A stretch of 64,000 bases of DNA. It comes from Tranquillimonas rosea (GTDB lineage: Bacteria; Pseudomonadota; Alphaproteobacteria; Rhodobacterales; Rhodobacteraceae). A program made the position numbers and the translations under genes. Position 1 is the first letter of the stretch. Every line of letters starts with the position of its first letter. This document shows positions 26,592-34,975 of this stretch, one piece after another. Under the pieces are notes generated by a model. That model was not told where the DNA came from. It did no database searches and worked only from the letters and a program-made list of their open reading frames with translations. The stretch is from the NCBI RefSeq assembly GCF_900111315.1, contig NZ_FOGU01000012.1, positions 47,146-111,145 on the forward strand, written 5' to 3'.

Positions 26592-28061
26592 ATGCAGATC
26601 GGCATCTGGATCAGTCTCATACTCTATTTCGTGCTGATGCTCGGCATCGGCTTCTATGCCTGGCGCAAGTCGACGTCGAATGCCGAGGAATACGTTCTCG
26701 GCGGGCGGCAATTGCCGCCGGCGGTCGCGGCGCTTTCGGCGGGCGCCTCGGACATGAGCGGGTGGCTCCTGCTGGGCCTTCCCGGCGCGCTCTACGCCAC
26801 CGGACTTGTCGAGGCCTGGATCGGCATCGGCCTTTTCGTCGGCGCGTTCCTGAACTGGATCATCGTCGCGCCGCGGCTGCGCGAGCAGACCGAGCGTTAT
26901 GACAACAGCCTGACGATCCCCAGCTTCCTGGCCAACCGCTTTCCCACGCAGGCGCTGACCCTGCGGATGGTGTCTGCGGTCATCATCGTGGTGTTCTTCG
27001 CCGTCTACACGGCCTCGGGCCTCGTCGCCGGCGGCAAGCTGTTCACCAGCGCGTTCGAGGGCAACTACCAGGTCGGCGTCTGGCTGACGCTGGGGATCGT
27101 GCTGACATATACCGTGGTCGGCGGGTTCCTGGCGGTCAGCCTGACCGACTTCGTGCAGGGCTGCATCATGATGCTGGCGCTGATCATCATGCCGATCATC
27201 ATCCTCGGTGGCGGCGGCGGGTTCGACCAGGCCTCGCAGACGCTGAACGAGGTCGACACCAACTTCCTCTCGCTGACCGAGGGGCTGACCTTCATCGGCT
27301 TCCTGTCGGCGGTGACCTGGGGGCTCGGCTATTTCGGCCAGCCGCACATCATCGTCCGCTTCATGGCGGTGAAAAGCGTCAAGGCCGTGGCGACGGCGCG
27401 GAACATCGGCATGACGTGGATGGCGATCTCGCTGATCGGCGCGGTCGGCGTGGGCGTGTTCGGCCGGGCCTACGTGGTGCGCAACGACATGACGATCGAC
27501 GATCCCGAGACGATCTTCATCGTCCTGTCCGAGCTTCTGTTCCATCCGCTCGTGACCGGCTTCCTCTTCGCTGCGCTGCTCGCGGCGATCATGAGCACGG
27601 TGTCGAGCCAGCTGCTCGTCTCCTCGTCGTCGCTGACCGAGGATTTCTACCGCCTGTTCCTGCGTCGCAGCGCCAGCGACCGCGAGGTCGTGAACATCGG
27701 ACGCCTCGCCGTCCTGCTCGTGGGGATCGCCGCGGCGATCATCGCGCGCGATCCCGAAAGCCAGGTGCTTGGGCTGGTGGCGAACGCCTGGGCCGGGTTC
27801 GGTGCCGCGTTCGGGCCGCTCATCATCCTGTCACTCACATGGCAGAGGATGACGGGGATCGGCGCGGTCGCGGGGCTCGTGACCGGGGCCGTGACGGTGA
27901 TCGTGTGGATCCAGCTTGGCTGGAACGGCAGCTTCCTGGGCGGTCCGGGCGTGTACGAGATCATCCCCGGCTTCCTCTTCGCGTTGCTCGCAATCGTCGG
28001 CGTGAGCCTTGCGACAGAGGCGCGCGGCGAATTTCGGCCCTTGCAGGACCGCACGACCTGA
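26592..28061 (+). CDS. putP: Sodium/proline symporter PutP
   Basis: This 489-residue SSS-family symporter has about thirteen hydrophobic segments, and its length is typical of PutP. SAGASDMSGWLLLGLPGALY and the helix pair around FAVYTASGLVAGGKLF are the PutP Na+/proline signature regions. LAAIMSTVSSQLLVSSSSLTE contains the conserved Na2-site Ser/Thr residues. It imports L-proline with Na+ across the inner membrane, as nutrient or osmoprotectant. AAGGA stands eight bases before the ATG. It is a single gene with no putA nearby. Confidence 0.92.
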   Translation: MQIGIWISLILYFVLMLGIGFYAWRKSTSNAEEYVLGGRQLPPAVAALSAGASDMSGWLLLGLPGALYATGLVEAWIGIGLFVGAFLNWIIVAPRLREQTERYDNSLTIPSFLANRFPTQALTLRMVSAVIIVVFFAVYTASGLVAGGKLFTSAFEGNYQVGVWLTLGIVLTYTVVGGFLAVSLTDFVQGCIMMLALIIMPIIILGGGGGFDQASQTLNEVDTNFLSLTEGLTFIGFLSAVTWGLGYFGQPHIIVRFMAVKSVKAVATARNIGMTWMAISLIGAVGVGVFGRAYVVRNDMTIDDPETIFIVLSELLFHPLVTGFLFAALLAAIMSTVSSQLLVSSSSLTEDFYRLFLRRSASDREVVNIGRLAVLLVGIAAAIIARDPESQVLGLVANAWAGFGAAFGPLIILSLTWQRMTGIGAVAGLVTGAVTVIVWIQLGWNGSFLGGPGVYEIIPGFLFALLAIVGVSLATEARGEFRPLQDRTT

Positions 28062-28231
28062 GATCACGCATATCGCGTCAGGGGCGGCGACTGCGCCCCG
28101 GGGGGTCGGCCATTGTGCCGGCCCTTCGCGTATCCGGCCGGCGGCTAGGCGTTGACATTCCGTGTCCGCTTCTGCGTCCATGTGGTCACCCCCGGCGATG
28201 ACGCGACCGGGGGAAACTTGGGAGGATACAT

Positions 28232-29188
28232 ATGAAACGGTTCACCGCGACTGTCGCGGCGGTTCTGGCCATTGGCTCGGGCGCCGCCGCTCAGGATCTT
28301 TCGATCGCCACGGGCGGCACGGGGGGCACCTACTATCCCTATGGCGGCGGCCTGGCCGAGCTGATCGGCCAACACGTCGAGGGCGCATCGGCCACGGCCG
28401 AGGTGACGGGCGCCTCGGTCGAGAACATGGCGCTGATCGCGCAGCAGCAGAGCGACCTGGCGATCGGTCTGGCCGATACCGTCTATGCCGCCGTCAACGG
28501 CACGGTGGATCCGTTCACCGACCGGCCCGTCGATGCCCGTGCGCTGGCCTCGATCTACCCGAACGCGGTGCATATCGTGACGCTCGCCGACAGCGGCATC
28601 GAAAGCCTGTCGGACCTGTCGGGCAAGCGGGTCTCGGTCGGGGCGCCCGGATCGGGCACCGAGGTCAACGCCGAACAGGTGCTGACCGCGAACGGCATCA
28701 CCTATGACGACATCGACGAACAGCGCCTGAACTTCAACGAGACCGCCGATGCGCTCCGCGACGGTGACATCGATGCCGGGTTCTGGAGCGTCGGTCCGCC
28801 GACCAGCTCGATCATCAACCTCGCCGCGACTCGCGACATCTCGATCGTGCCGCTCACCGAGGAAGAGATCGCCGCCGCTACCGAGAAGGAGCCGGTCTTT
28901 GCCGCCTACGAGATCAGCGGCGGGCTCTACGAGGGCATCGACGAGCCGGTGCAGACGATCTCGATCCCGAATGTGCTGGTGGTCAACGCGGCGATGGACG
29001 AAGAGCTCGCCTACCAGATCACCAAGGCGATGTTCGACCACGTGGACGAGCTGATCGCGGTGCACCCCGCGGCCAACGACACCACGGTCGAGTTCTCGCT
29101 CGGGTCGACGCCGATCCCGCTGCATCCCGGCGCGATCCGGTATTACGAAGAGGCCGGCGCAGAGGTGCCGGACGATCTGCGGCCTTGA
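28232..29188 (+). CDS. TAXI-family TRAP transporter solute-binding protein
   Basis: This 318-residue periplasmic protein has a short Sec signal peptide (ATVAAVLAIGSGAAA, cleaved before QDLSIATGGTGGTYYP). The GGTGGTYYPYGGGLAELI motif and the later SVGAPGSGTEVNAEQVL are the hallmark of the TAXI (TRAP-associated extracytoplasmic immunogenic) group. The ligand is unknown; glutamate, 2-oxoglutarate and other organic acids are known or proposed for the group. A GGGAGGA site precedes the ATG, and a 7-bp inverted repeat (28189-28195 with 28207-28213) lies just upstream of it. Its stop overlaps the next start, so unlike other SBP genes here it has no trailing hairpin. Confidence 0.88.
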   Translation: MKRFTATVAAVLAIGSGAAAQDLSIATGGTGGTYYPYGGGLAELIGQHVEGASATAEVTGASVENMALIAQQQSDLAIGLADTVYAAVNGTVDPFTDRPVDARALASIYPNAVHIVTLADSGIESLSDLSGKRVSVGAPGSGTEVNAEQVLTANGITYDDIDEQRLNFNETADALRDGDIDAGFWSVGPPTSSIINLAATRDISIVPLTEEEIAAATEKEPVFAAYEISGGLYEGIDEPVQTISIPNVLVVNAAMDEELAYQITKAMFDHVDELIAVHPAANDTTVEFSLGSTPIPLHPGAIRYYEEAGAEVPDDLRP

Positions 29189-29649
29189 GCCGGCAGATCG
29201 CGGGGCGGCTGGCGACGGCCGCCCTGACGTGCCTTCTGTGGCCGAGCGCCCTGCACGCGGCAACGCTGGAAGTGCAGGCGCCCGACCGCACGCTTCTGTC
29301 GGTCGAGGTCGTCGAGGGCGAGGAATGGTGCCTGAAATGGCACCACTCCGTCACCGGCGGCCGCGTGGCCGACTGCTTCGTCAATACGGGCGGACACATG
29401 GTTCTCGAGAAATCGTATCTGCATGACTTCGCGGCCGGCCTGGGCGAGGTCCAGGGGCGGGGCACGCTGGTCCCGGCCGAGGGCCGCGGCTACTGGATCA
29501 CCGGCATCGACGAGCGGATCGCCGGAGACACCCTGGTGCTGCGCGTCGGCCGTCGGTCGGTCGGCCATCATCTGACGATCGGCGGCGCCGATCACCGGCT
29601 GAGCGAACAGGCGGCGGGCGAGCGCGTCACGCTTCGCCTGAAACCCTGA
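29185..29649 (+). CDS. DUF1850 domain protein of the TRAP-TAXI operon
   Basis: The 154-residue protein has an N-terminal signal peptide or anchor (ATAALTCLLWPSALHAA) and a DUF1850 domain. CLKWHHSVTGGRVADCF resembles the family's 'W.HSV....' core. These small proteins are encoded between the TAXI binding protein and the fused permease in many bacteria. Their role is unknown. Translation begins at a TTG that overlaps the previous stop (TTGA), so it depends on coupling. Two Cys residues in the core could form a periplasmic disulfide. Confidence 0.75.
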   Translation: MSRQIAGRLATAALTCLLWPSALHAATLEVQAPDRTLLSVEVVEGEEWCLKWHHSVTGGRVADCFVNTGGHMVLEKSYLHDFAAGLGEVQGRGTLVPAEGRGYWITGIDERIAGDTLVLRVGRRSVGHHLTIGGADHRLSEQAAGERVTLRLKP

Positions 29650-29659
29650 CGGCCGCCCG

Positions 29660-31672
29660 ATGTCCGACACGCAGGAATCCGCACGAGAGACCGCCGATCC
29701 GACAGGCGCCCCGTCGCAGGGACGCACGATCGCCTGGGTGATCGCCGCCGTCGGCGTCGCCCTGTCGCTGTTCCAGCTCTACGGCGCGGGGATCGAGCCG
29801 CTGGGGCTGTTCTACCAGCGCTCGATCCACCTCGCCTTCGTCATGGCGCTGACCTTCCTGATGTATCCCGCCTTCGGACAGCGCGGGCGGGGGGCGGTCG
29901 GCTGGATCATCGACGGCGCCTTCCTTGTCGGCGCGATCACCAGCGGCGCCTACATCGTCTGGAACCTCGATGCGATCTTCTCTCGTGCCGGATTCTGGAG
30001 CGAGACGGATGTCTGGATGGGCATCCTCACCACCGTCACGCTGCTCGAGGCCAGCCGGCGGGCCATCGGGCTGCCGATGACGATCATCGGCCTCGTGGCG
30101 ATCCTTTATGGCTTTGCCGGACCGCGTGGCGAGCTGCCGTGGCTGGGCGAGTGGCTGCCCGGCATCCTCTCGCACCGCGGCAACACGCTCGACCGGCTGA
30201 TCGGGCAGCTCTACCTGGGGCAGGAGGGGATCTACGGCCTGCCGCTGGGGGTCGCCTCGACCTACATCTTCGTCTTCGTGCTGTTCGGCGCGTTTCTCGA
30301 GGTGACGGGCGCGGGCAAGTTCTTCATCGACCTCGCCTACGCGGCAACGGGGCGCAAGCCGGGCGGTCCGGCCAAGGCGGCGGTGCTGGCCTCGGCCGGC
30401 ATGGGCTCGATCTCGGGGTCGGCCATCGCCAACGTCGTGACCACCGGCGCCTTCACGATCCCGCTGATGAAGCGGCTGGGATACCGCCCCGCGCAGGCCG
30501 GCGGGATCGAGGCCGCCGCCTCGACGGGCGGGCAGATCACGCCGCCGCTGATGGGCGCGGGGGCCTTCCTGATCTCGGAATACACGCGGCTGCCCTATAT
30601 CGACATCGTGCTCGTCTCGATCTTTCCGGCGTTCCTGTATCTCGGGACCGTCTACCTGTTCGTGCACATCGTCGCGCTCAAGCGCGGCATGCAGGGCGGC
30701 GCGACCGAGGACCTGCCGACGGTGCGGGGCACGCTGATGTCCGGCTGGCAGTTCCTGCTGCCGCTGGTGATCCTCGTCGGACTTCTGCTGCAGAACCTCT
30801 CGCCCATGCGTGTCGGCTTCTGGGCGATCCTGTCGGTGCTGGGCGTCGCCGCGCTGCGCCGCGGGGTGGAGTTGTTCGTGCTCGACCCGCGCCGGGGGCA
30901 GGGCCTGACCCTGGCACGCCTCCGCGACGAAGTGGTCGCGGGGCTGCGGCTGGTGTGGACGGCGCTCGCGCTCGGGGCACGGAACGCGGTCGCTGTGTCC
31001 ATGGCCTGTGCCATCGCCGGGGTGATCGTCGGGGTCGTCGGTCTGACGGGGCTGGGGCTGAAATTCTCGTCGATGATGATCGCCTTCTCGGGCGGCAATC
31101 TGGTGCTGGCGCTGATCCTGGTGCTGATCGCCAGTCTGATCCTCGGGCTCGGGCTGCCGGTGACGGCGTCCTACATCGTGCTGATCGTGCTGGTTGGACC
31201 GGCGCTGAGCGACGAGTTCGGCGTGCCGCTGTTGATCGCGCACCTCGTGGTGTTCTGGTACTCGCAGGACAGCAACGTGACGCCGCCCATCGCGCTGGCG
31301 GGGTTCGCGGGGGCGGCCATCGCGGGCTCCAAGCCGCTGGAGACGAGCGTGCAGGCGTGGAAGTTCGCCAAGGGCCTCTACCTGATCCCGGTGTTCATGG
31401 TCTACAATCCCGAGATCATCCTGGGCGGCCCCTGGGCCTATGTCATCTGGAGCGGGCTGATCGCTATTCTTGCGCTGGCGGCCTTCGCGGCAGCGCTCGA
31501 AGGGTATCTCTTCACGCCGATGGACACCGTCTCGCGGCTGCTGGTGGTTCCCGCGACGATCGCCGTATTCCACCCCGCCTTCGCCATCGAGGCGTCCGGC
31601 GCGGTGGCGCTGTGCGCGCTGCTGGGGGTGAACTGGCTGAGATCCCGGTCGCAGGCCGCCACGACGGCCTGA
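29660..31672 (+). CDS. TRAP transporter fused permease (TAXI type, small and large subunits joined)
   Basis: The 670-residue inner-membrane protein has about 16-18 hydrophobic helices. The N-terminal four-helix DctQ-like part (to about residue 140) is fused to a DctM-like large permease. Key motifs are GSISGSAIANVVTTGAFTIP, AAASTGGQITPPLMGAGAFL and DSNVTPPIALAGFAGAAIAG. This length is usual for TAXI permeases. It uses ion gradients to import the solute delivered by the TAXI binding protein. The gene begins 10 bases after DUF1850 and ends convergently 4 bases from phnM. Confidence 0.92.
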   Translation: MSDTQESARETADPTGAPSQGRTIAWVIAAVGVALSLFQLYGAGIEPLGLFYQRSIHLAFVMALTFLMYPAFGQRGRGAVGWIIDGAFLVGAITSGAYIVWNLDAIFSRAGFWSETDVWMGILTTVTLLEASRRAIGLPMTIIGLVAILYGFAGPRGELPWLGEWLPGILSHRGNTLDRLIGQLYLGQEGIYGLPLGVASTYIFVFVLFGAFLEVTGAGKFFIDLAYAATGRKPGGPAKAAVLASAGMGSISGSAIANVVTTGAFTIPLMKRLGYRPAQAGGIEAAASTGGQITPPLMGAGAFLISEYTRLPYIDIVLVSIFPAFLYLGTVYLFVHIVALKRGMQGGATEDLPTVRGTLMSGWQFLLPLVILVGLLLQNLSPMRVGFWAILSVLGVAALRRGVELFVLDPRRGQGLTLARLRDEVVAGLRLVWTALALGARNAVAVSMACAIAGVIVGVVGLTGLGLKFSSMMIAFSGGNLVLALILVLIASLILGLGLPVTASYIVLIVLVGPALSDEFGVPLLIAHLVVFWYSQDSNVTPPIALAGFAGAAIAGSKPLETSVQAWKFAKGLYLIPVFMVYNPEIILGGPWAYVIWSGLIAILALAAFAAALEGYLFTPMDTVSRLLVVPATIAVFHPAFAIEASGAVALCALLGVNWLRSRSQAATTA

Positions 31673-31676
31673 GGCG

Positions 31677-32816
31677 TCAGGCGACGCGACGGCCGCGCAC
31701 CCAGGTCTCGCGCACCATCGGCGTGCCCGCCCACCGCGACACCCGGATCAGGTCGGCCCGCGCGCCGGCCTCGATCCGGCCGCGATCGGGCAGGTTGGCG
31801 GCGTCCGCGGGCGCGCGGGTCACGGTGGCGATGCCGCGCGGAAGGTCGTCCCAGAGATCGCCCAGCATCACCGCGGCCATCAGCAGGGCGGCCGGCACGT
31901 AATCGGACGACACGATATCCAGCAGCCCGTCCGCTGCCAGCTCCGACGCGGCGACGTTGCCGGAATGCGATCCGCCCCGCACGAGGTTCGGCGCCCCCAT
32001 CATCACCGCGATGCCGTGGGTCCGCAGCGCCTCGGCCGCCTCGCGCGTGGTGGGAAACTCGGCCAGACGCACGCCGCGCTCGGCGGATTGATCGGCCTGT
32101 TCGGGCGTGGTGTCGTCGTGGCTGGCCAGGATCGCGCCCAGCCGCCGCGCCTCGGCCACGGCGACGTCCTCGTGCGTGGCACCGAAACGCTCGCGCACCG
32201 ACCGCAGCTGCGCGACGTGTTCGGTGAACTGGTCCTCGGTCATGCCGTTCTTCGACATCGCGTAGGTCTTGAGCTTCGACAGATCGCGGAACTGCCGCTG
32301 GCCGGGCGTGTGATCCATCAGGCTGACCAGTCCGACCCGGTCCCCGGCCGAGAAGGACGCAAGCTCGTCCACCAGCGTCTCTGAACAGATCTCGGCCCGC
32401 AGGTGCAGGAAGTGGCTGATCCGCAGCCCGTGCGCGTCGCGCATCTGCACCAGCTCTGTCGCCAGATCGCGGGCATAGGCCTTTTCGTGGCGCTGGCCGC
32501 CGGGGATCGAGCCCACCCGCAGGGCATCGAACACCGTGGTGATGCCGACCGAGGCAAGCTCGGCGTCATGGGCGACGATGGCGTTGGCGTGGGGCCAGTC
32601 GACCTTGGGACGCGGCTGGATGTGCCGTTCGAGGTTGTCGGTGTGCAGCTCGATCAGCCCCGGCATCACCAGGTCGCCGCCGCAATCCACGGTGCCCGCA
32701 GGTGCCGCGCTGCCCTCGGCGATGTCGGCGATCCGTCCGTCGCGGAGCGTAACGGCGCCGCGCAACATGCGGTCCGGCAGGACGAGATTGGCGTTGGCGA
32801 GGATGGCTTCGGACAT
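31677..32816 (-). CDS. phnM: PhnM, ribose 1-methylphosphonate 5-triphosphate diphosphatase
   Basis: This 379-residue amidohydrolase-superfamily enzyme acts in the C-P lyase pathway and removes pyrophosphate from alpha-D-ribose 1-methylphosphonate 5-triphosphate. Metal-binding motifs include LIELHTDNLERH and DHTPGQRQFRDL, with SHDDTTPEQAD and VSSDYVPAALLMAA further on. ATG at 32816 is preferred over the adjoining GTG (32819) because AAGGAGG is six bases upstream. It is divergent from the DUF1045 gene, with 80 bases between. The genes for the C-P lyase core (phnGHIJKL) are not next to it in this window. Confidence 0.92.
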   Translation of the reverse strand: MSEAILANANLVLPDRMLRGAVTLRDGRIADIAEGSAAPAGTVDCGGDLVMPGLIELHTDNLERHIQPRPKVDWPHANAIVAHDAELASVGITTVFDALRVGSIPGGQRHEKAYARDLATELVQMRDAHGLRISHFLHLRAEICSETLVDELASFSAGDRVGLVSLMDHTPGQRQFRDLSKLKTYAMSKNGMTEDQFTEHVAQLRSVRERFGATHEDVAVAEARRLGAILASHDDTTPEQADQSAERGVRLAEFPTTREAAEALRTHGIAVMMGAPNLVRGGSHSGNVAASELAADGLLDIVSSDYVPAALLMAAVMLGDLWDDLPRGIATVTRAPADAANLPDRGRIEAGARADLIRVSRWAGTPMVRETWVRGRRVA

Positions 32817-32896
32817 CACTGCCCTCCTTGTGTTTGGCGGGGCGAGAGTCGAGGTTCGGGTGGAACCATTGGCAGCCGGACGGTACGCACGCCCCC

Positions 32897-33586
32897 ATGA
32901 CTGACTGGACCCGTTTCGCCGTGTTCGTTGCCCCGTCTCCGGGGCCGTTCGCAGATTTTACCGCGCGCTGGCTGGGATGGGATCCCGCCGAGGGCACCGA
33001 GCGGCCGCATCCCGATCTGCCGGGCCTGCCACGGCCCGCCGAGGAGGTGACCGAGACGCCGCGCAAATACGGTTTCCACGGCACGATCCGCGCGCCCTTC
33101 CGGCCGGCCGAGGGATTGGACCTGCCCGCGATCGACGCGCAGCTCGAAGAGATGGCGCGCCGCATCCCGCCCGCCGAGATCCCGGCACTGCGGATGGGGC
33201 GGCTCGGCCGGTTCCTGGCGCTGGTGCCCCACGGCGACAGCACTCCGCTGGACGAGATGGCCGCCGCGGTGGTGCGCGAGACCAACGCGCTGCGCGCGCC
33301 GCTGACGAAGGAAGAGATCGCGCGCCGCAATCCCGACCAGTTGGACGAGACCCGGCGCGCGCTGCTCGACGCGTGGGGCTATCCTCACGTGATGGAGGCG
33401 TTCCGCTTTCACATGACGCTGACCGGGCCGCTGCACCGCGAAGAGCTGTTCAGCGTCGAGACCGCGCTGGCGCCCGCCTTGATGCCAGCGGTGCCGCGTC
33501 CCTTCCGCGTCGACCACCTGTGTCTCTTCGGCGAGGCGTCGGACGGGCGGTTCCACCTGCTGCATCGCTACGCCCTCGCCGGCTGA
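32897..33586 (+). CDS. DUF1045 phosphonate-metabolism protein (2H phosphoesterase superfamily)
   Basis: The 229-residue protein belongs to the phosphonate-operon DUF1045 family. Two H-x-T motifs of the 2H phosphoesterase fold are visible, in RKYGFHGTIRAPF and AFRFHMTLTGPL. The family is proposed to hydrolyse a cyclic ribose phosphate intermediate or a similar compound (a role like PhnP). MTDWTRFAVFVAP is chosen as the N-terminus; an in-frame ATG at 32828 is less likely. Its last 19 bases overlap the 3' end of phnN on the other strand. Confidence 0.82.
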   Translation: MTDWTRFAVFVAPSPGPFADFTARWLGWDPAEGTERPHPDLPGLPRPAEEVTETPRKYGFHGTIRAPFRPAEGLDLPAIDAQLEEMARRIPPAEIPALRMGRLGRFLALVPHGDSTPLDEMAAAVVRETNALRAPLTKEEIARRNPDQLDETRRALLDAWGYPHVMEAFRFHMTLTGPLHREELFSVETALAPALMPAVPRPFRVDHLCLFGEASDGRFHLLHRYALAG

Positions 33587-34113
33587 AGCGCGGCGAGAAG
33601 GCGCTCGGCACCGTCCTCGACGCCGCCATCGTTGACGATCCGGCGGACCGGCACGCCATCGGGCATCGTCAGGTCGGATCGGTCCAGCCTTGCGCCGATC
33701 TCGGCGGCGGATTCGCGGCCCCGCGCGGCAAGCCGCTCCGCCCGCAGCGCGTCGGGCGCGGTGACGTGCAGCACGACGAGGCCCGGAAACTGCCGGCCCG
33801 CCGTGGCGAGGATCCTGCGGGAGGCGTTGAACAGCACAGTCCGCCCCGCGCCCAGGTCATCGCGGATCGTGGCGGGGATGCCGTAGCGCAGCCCGTGCGC
33901 CTCCCACCAGAGCGCGAAGTCACCGGCGGCGCGGCGGCGGGCGAACTCGGCCTCGCTCACCCCCTCGTGCGGCTCGCCGGTGGCGCCGGATGGGCGGGTG
34001 ATGACGCGCCGGACGATGACCAGATCGGGACGCCGCCGACGGGCCGCCGCCATCAGCGTGTCCTTTCCGGCGCCCGAGGGGCCCGCCACGGCAAAGAGGT
34101 GTCCGGGGCTCAT
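33568..34113 (-). CDS. phnN: PhnN, ribose 1,5-bisphosphate phosphokinase
   Basis: This 181-residue P-loop kinase resembles guanylate kinase. LFAVAGPSGAGKDTLMAAAR is the Walker A loop. RRVITRPSGATGEPHEGVSE corresponds to the GMP-kinase-like substrate region, with 'ALWWEAHGLRYGIP' after it. It converts ribose 1,5-bisphosphate to PRPP with ATP at the end of the C-P lyase pathway. It is divergent from phnF across 139 bases and converges on DUF1045 with a 19-base overlap. Confidence 0.9.
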   Translation of the reverse strand: MSPGHLFAVAGPSGAGKDTLMAAARRRRPDLVIVRRVITRPSGATGEPHEGVSEAEFARRRAAGDFALWWEAHGLRYGIPATIRDDLGAGRTVLFNASRRILATAGRQFPGLVVLHVTAPDALRAERLAARGRESAAEIGARLDRSDLTMPDGVPVRRIVNDGGVEDGAERLLAALQPARA

Positions 34114-34192
34114 TCTCCGCCTGCCCGGCGGGATCCGGCGTCTTCCTGAAGGGTTGTAAGGACTTTATTCATTGTCCCGCGTCCTAAAGAAT

Positions 34193-34208
34193 CTATACAA
34201 CTAGACAA
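34193..34208 (-). promoter_or_regulatory. Candidate PhnF operator: tandem TTGTmTAG
   Basis: On the minus strand the bases read TTGTCTAGTTGTATAG, two direct copies of TTGTmTAG, in the A/T-rich part of the phnN-phnF divergent region. Viewed another way it is the inverted pair TCTA/TAGA. HutC/PhnF-type regulators bind sites with TATAGAC-like half-sites, which supports assignment by family. Confidence 0.4.
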
Positions 34209-34252
34209 ATCAATACGCCGCCCACCCACACTCTGCAAGACCTGCAAAGCCG

Positions 34253-34963
34253 ATGACCCGCACTGCCGTCTGGACCACCATCGCACAGACCCTGACCGCC
34301 GAGATCGCCGGCGGCCAGTACCGGCCGGGCGACCGGTTGCCGACCGAGGCGGACCTCGCGCTGCGGTTCGGCGTCAACCGCCATACCGTCCGCCGGGCGC
34401 TGTCCGAACTGCAGGGGCAGGGGCTGACCCATGCGCGGCGCGGGGCCGGGGTGTTCGTGTCGGCCCGCCCGACGGAGTATCCGCTGGGGCGCCGGGTGCG
34501 CTTTCACCAGACGTTGCGGGCGGCGGGACAGATGCCCGACAAGCGCATCCTGCGGCGCGAGACCCGGCGCCCCAACGCGGGCGAGCAGCAGCTTCTTGAA
34601 CTGGAGGACGGGGACGAGGTGCATGTCTACGAGGGGCTCTCGTCGGCCGACGGCGTGCCGATCGCCCTGTTCCGCAGCGTCTTTCCGGCGGGGCGCCTGC
34701 CGGGGCTGCTGGACCGGCTGGACGCGACGGGATCCGTGACCGAGGCGCTCGCCGCCGAGGGGATCGCGGACTACACGCGCGCCTCGACCCGTGTGACGGC
34801 CAAGCTCGCGACGGCGACGCAGGCGGGATTGTTGCGGATCTCGCCGGGTGACCCGGTGCTGCGGACCGACAGCGTGAACGTCGATCCCGAGGGCCGGCCG
34901 ATCGAGATCGGCCGCACCTGGTTCGCGGCGGATCGGGTCAGCCTGACCGTCGCGCCGGACTGA
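34253..34963 (+). CDS. phnF: PhnF, GntR/HutC-family regulator of phosphonate use
   Basis: The 236-residue regulator has an N-terminal GntR winged HTH (residues 5-72; YRPGDRLPTEADLALRFGVN then RHTVRRALSELQGQG) and a C-terminal UTRA effector domain (about 92-232; QMPDKRILRRETRRPNAGEQ, EVHVYEGLSSADGVPI). The phosphonate-metabolism subgroup (PhnF) is indicated by divergence from phnN and by TRASTRVTAKLATATQAGLL-like sequence before the end. Normally the gene stands at the head of phnGHIJKL; here an unrelated minus-strand gene follows instead. It probably represses phnN and related genes. Confidence 0.85.
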   Translation: MTRTAVWTTIAQTLTAEIAGGQYRPGDRLPTEADLALRFGVNRHTVRRALSELQGQGLTHARRGAGVFVSARPTEYPLGRRVRFHQTLRAAGQMPDKRILRRETRRPNAGEQQLLELEDGDEVHVYEGLSSADGVPIALFRSVFPAGRLPGLLDRLDATGSVTEALAAEGIADYTRASTRVTAKLATATQAGLLRISPGDPVLRTDSVNVDPEGRPIEIGRTWFAADRVSLTVAPD

Positions 34964-34975
34964 CCGACCGCGGGA

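Noticed and set aside
28081..28099. Hairpin GGGGCG/CGCCCC after putP as a terminator
   Set aside because: It has only a six-base stem and is followed by G residues rather than T. Support is too weak to list as a terminator.
29627..31573. Long minus-strand open frame opposite the TRAP permease
   Set aside because: Its translation is Arg/Gln/His-rich without hydrophobic order. It is a by-product of GC-rich codon usage.
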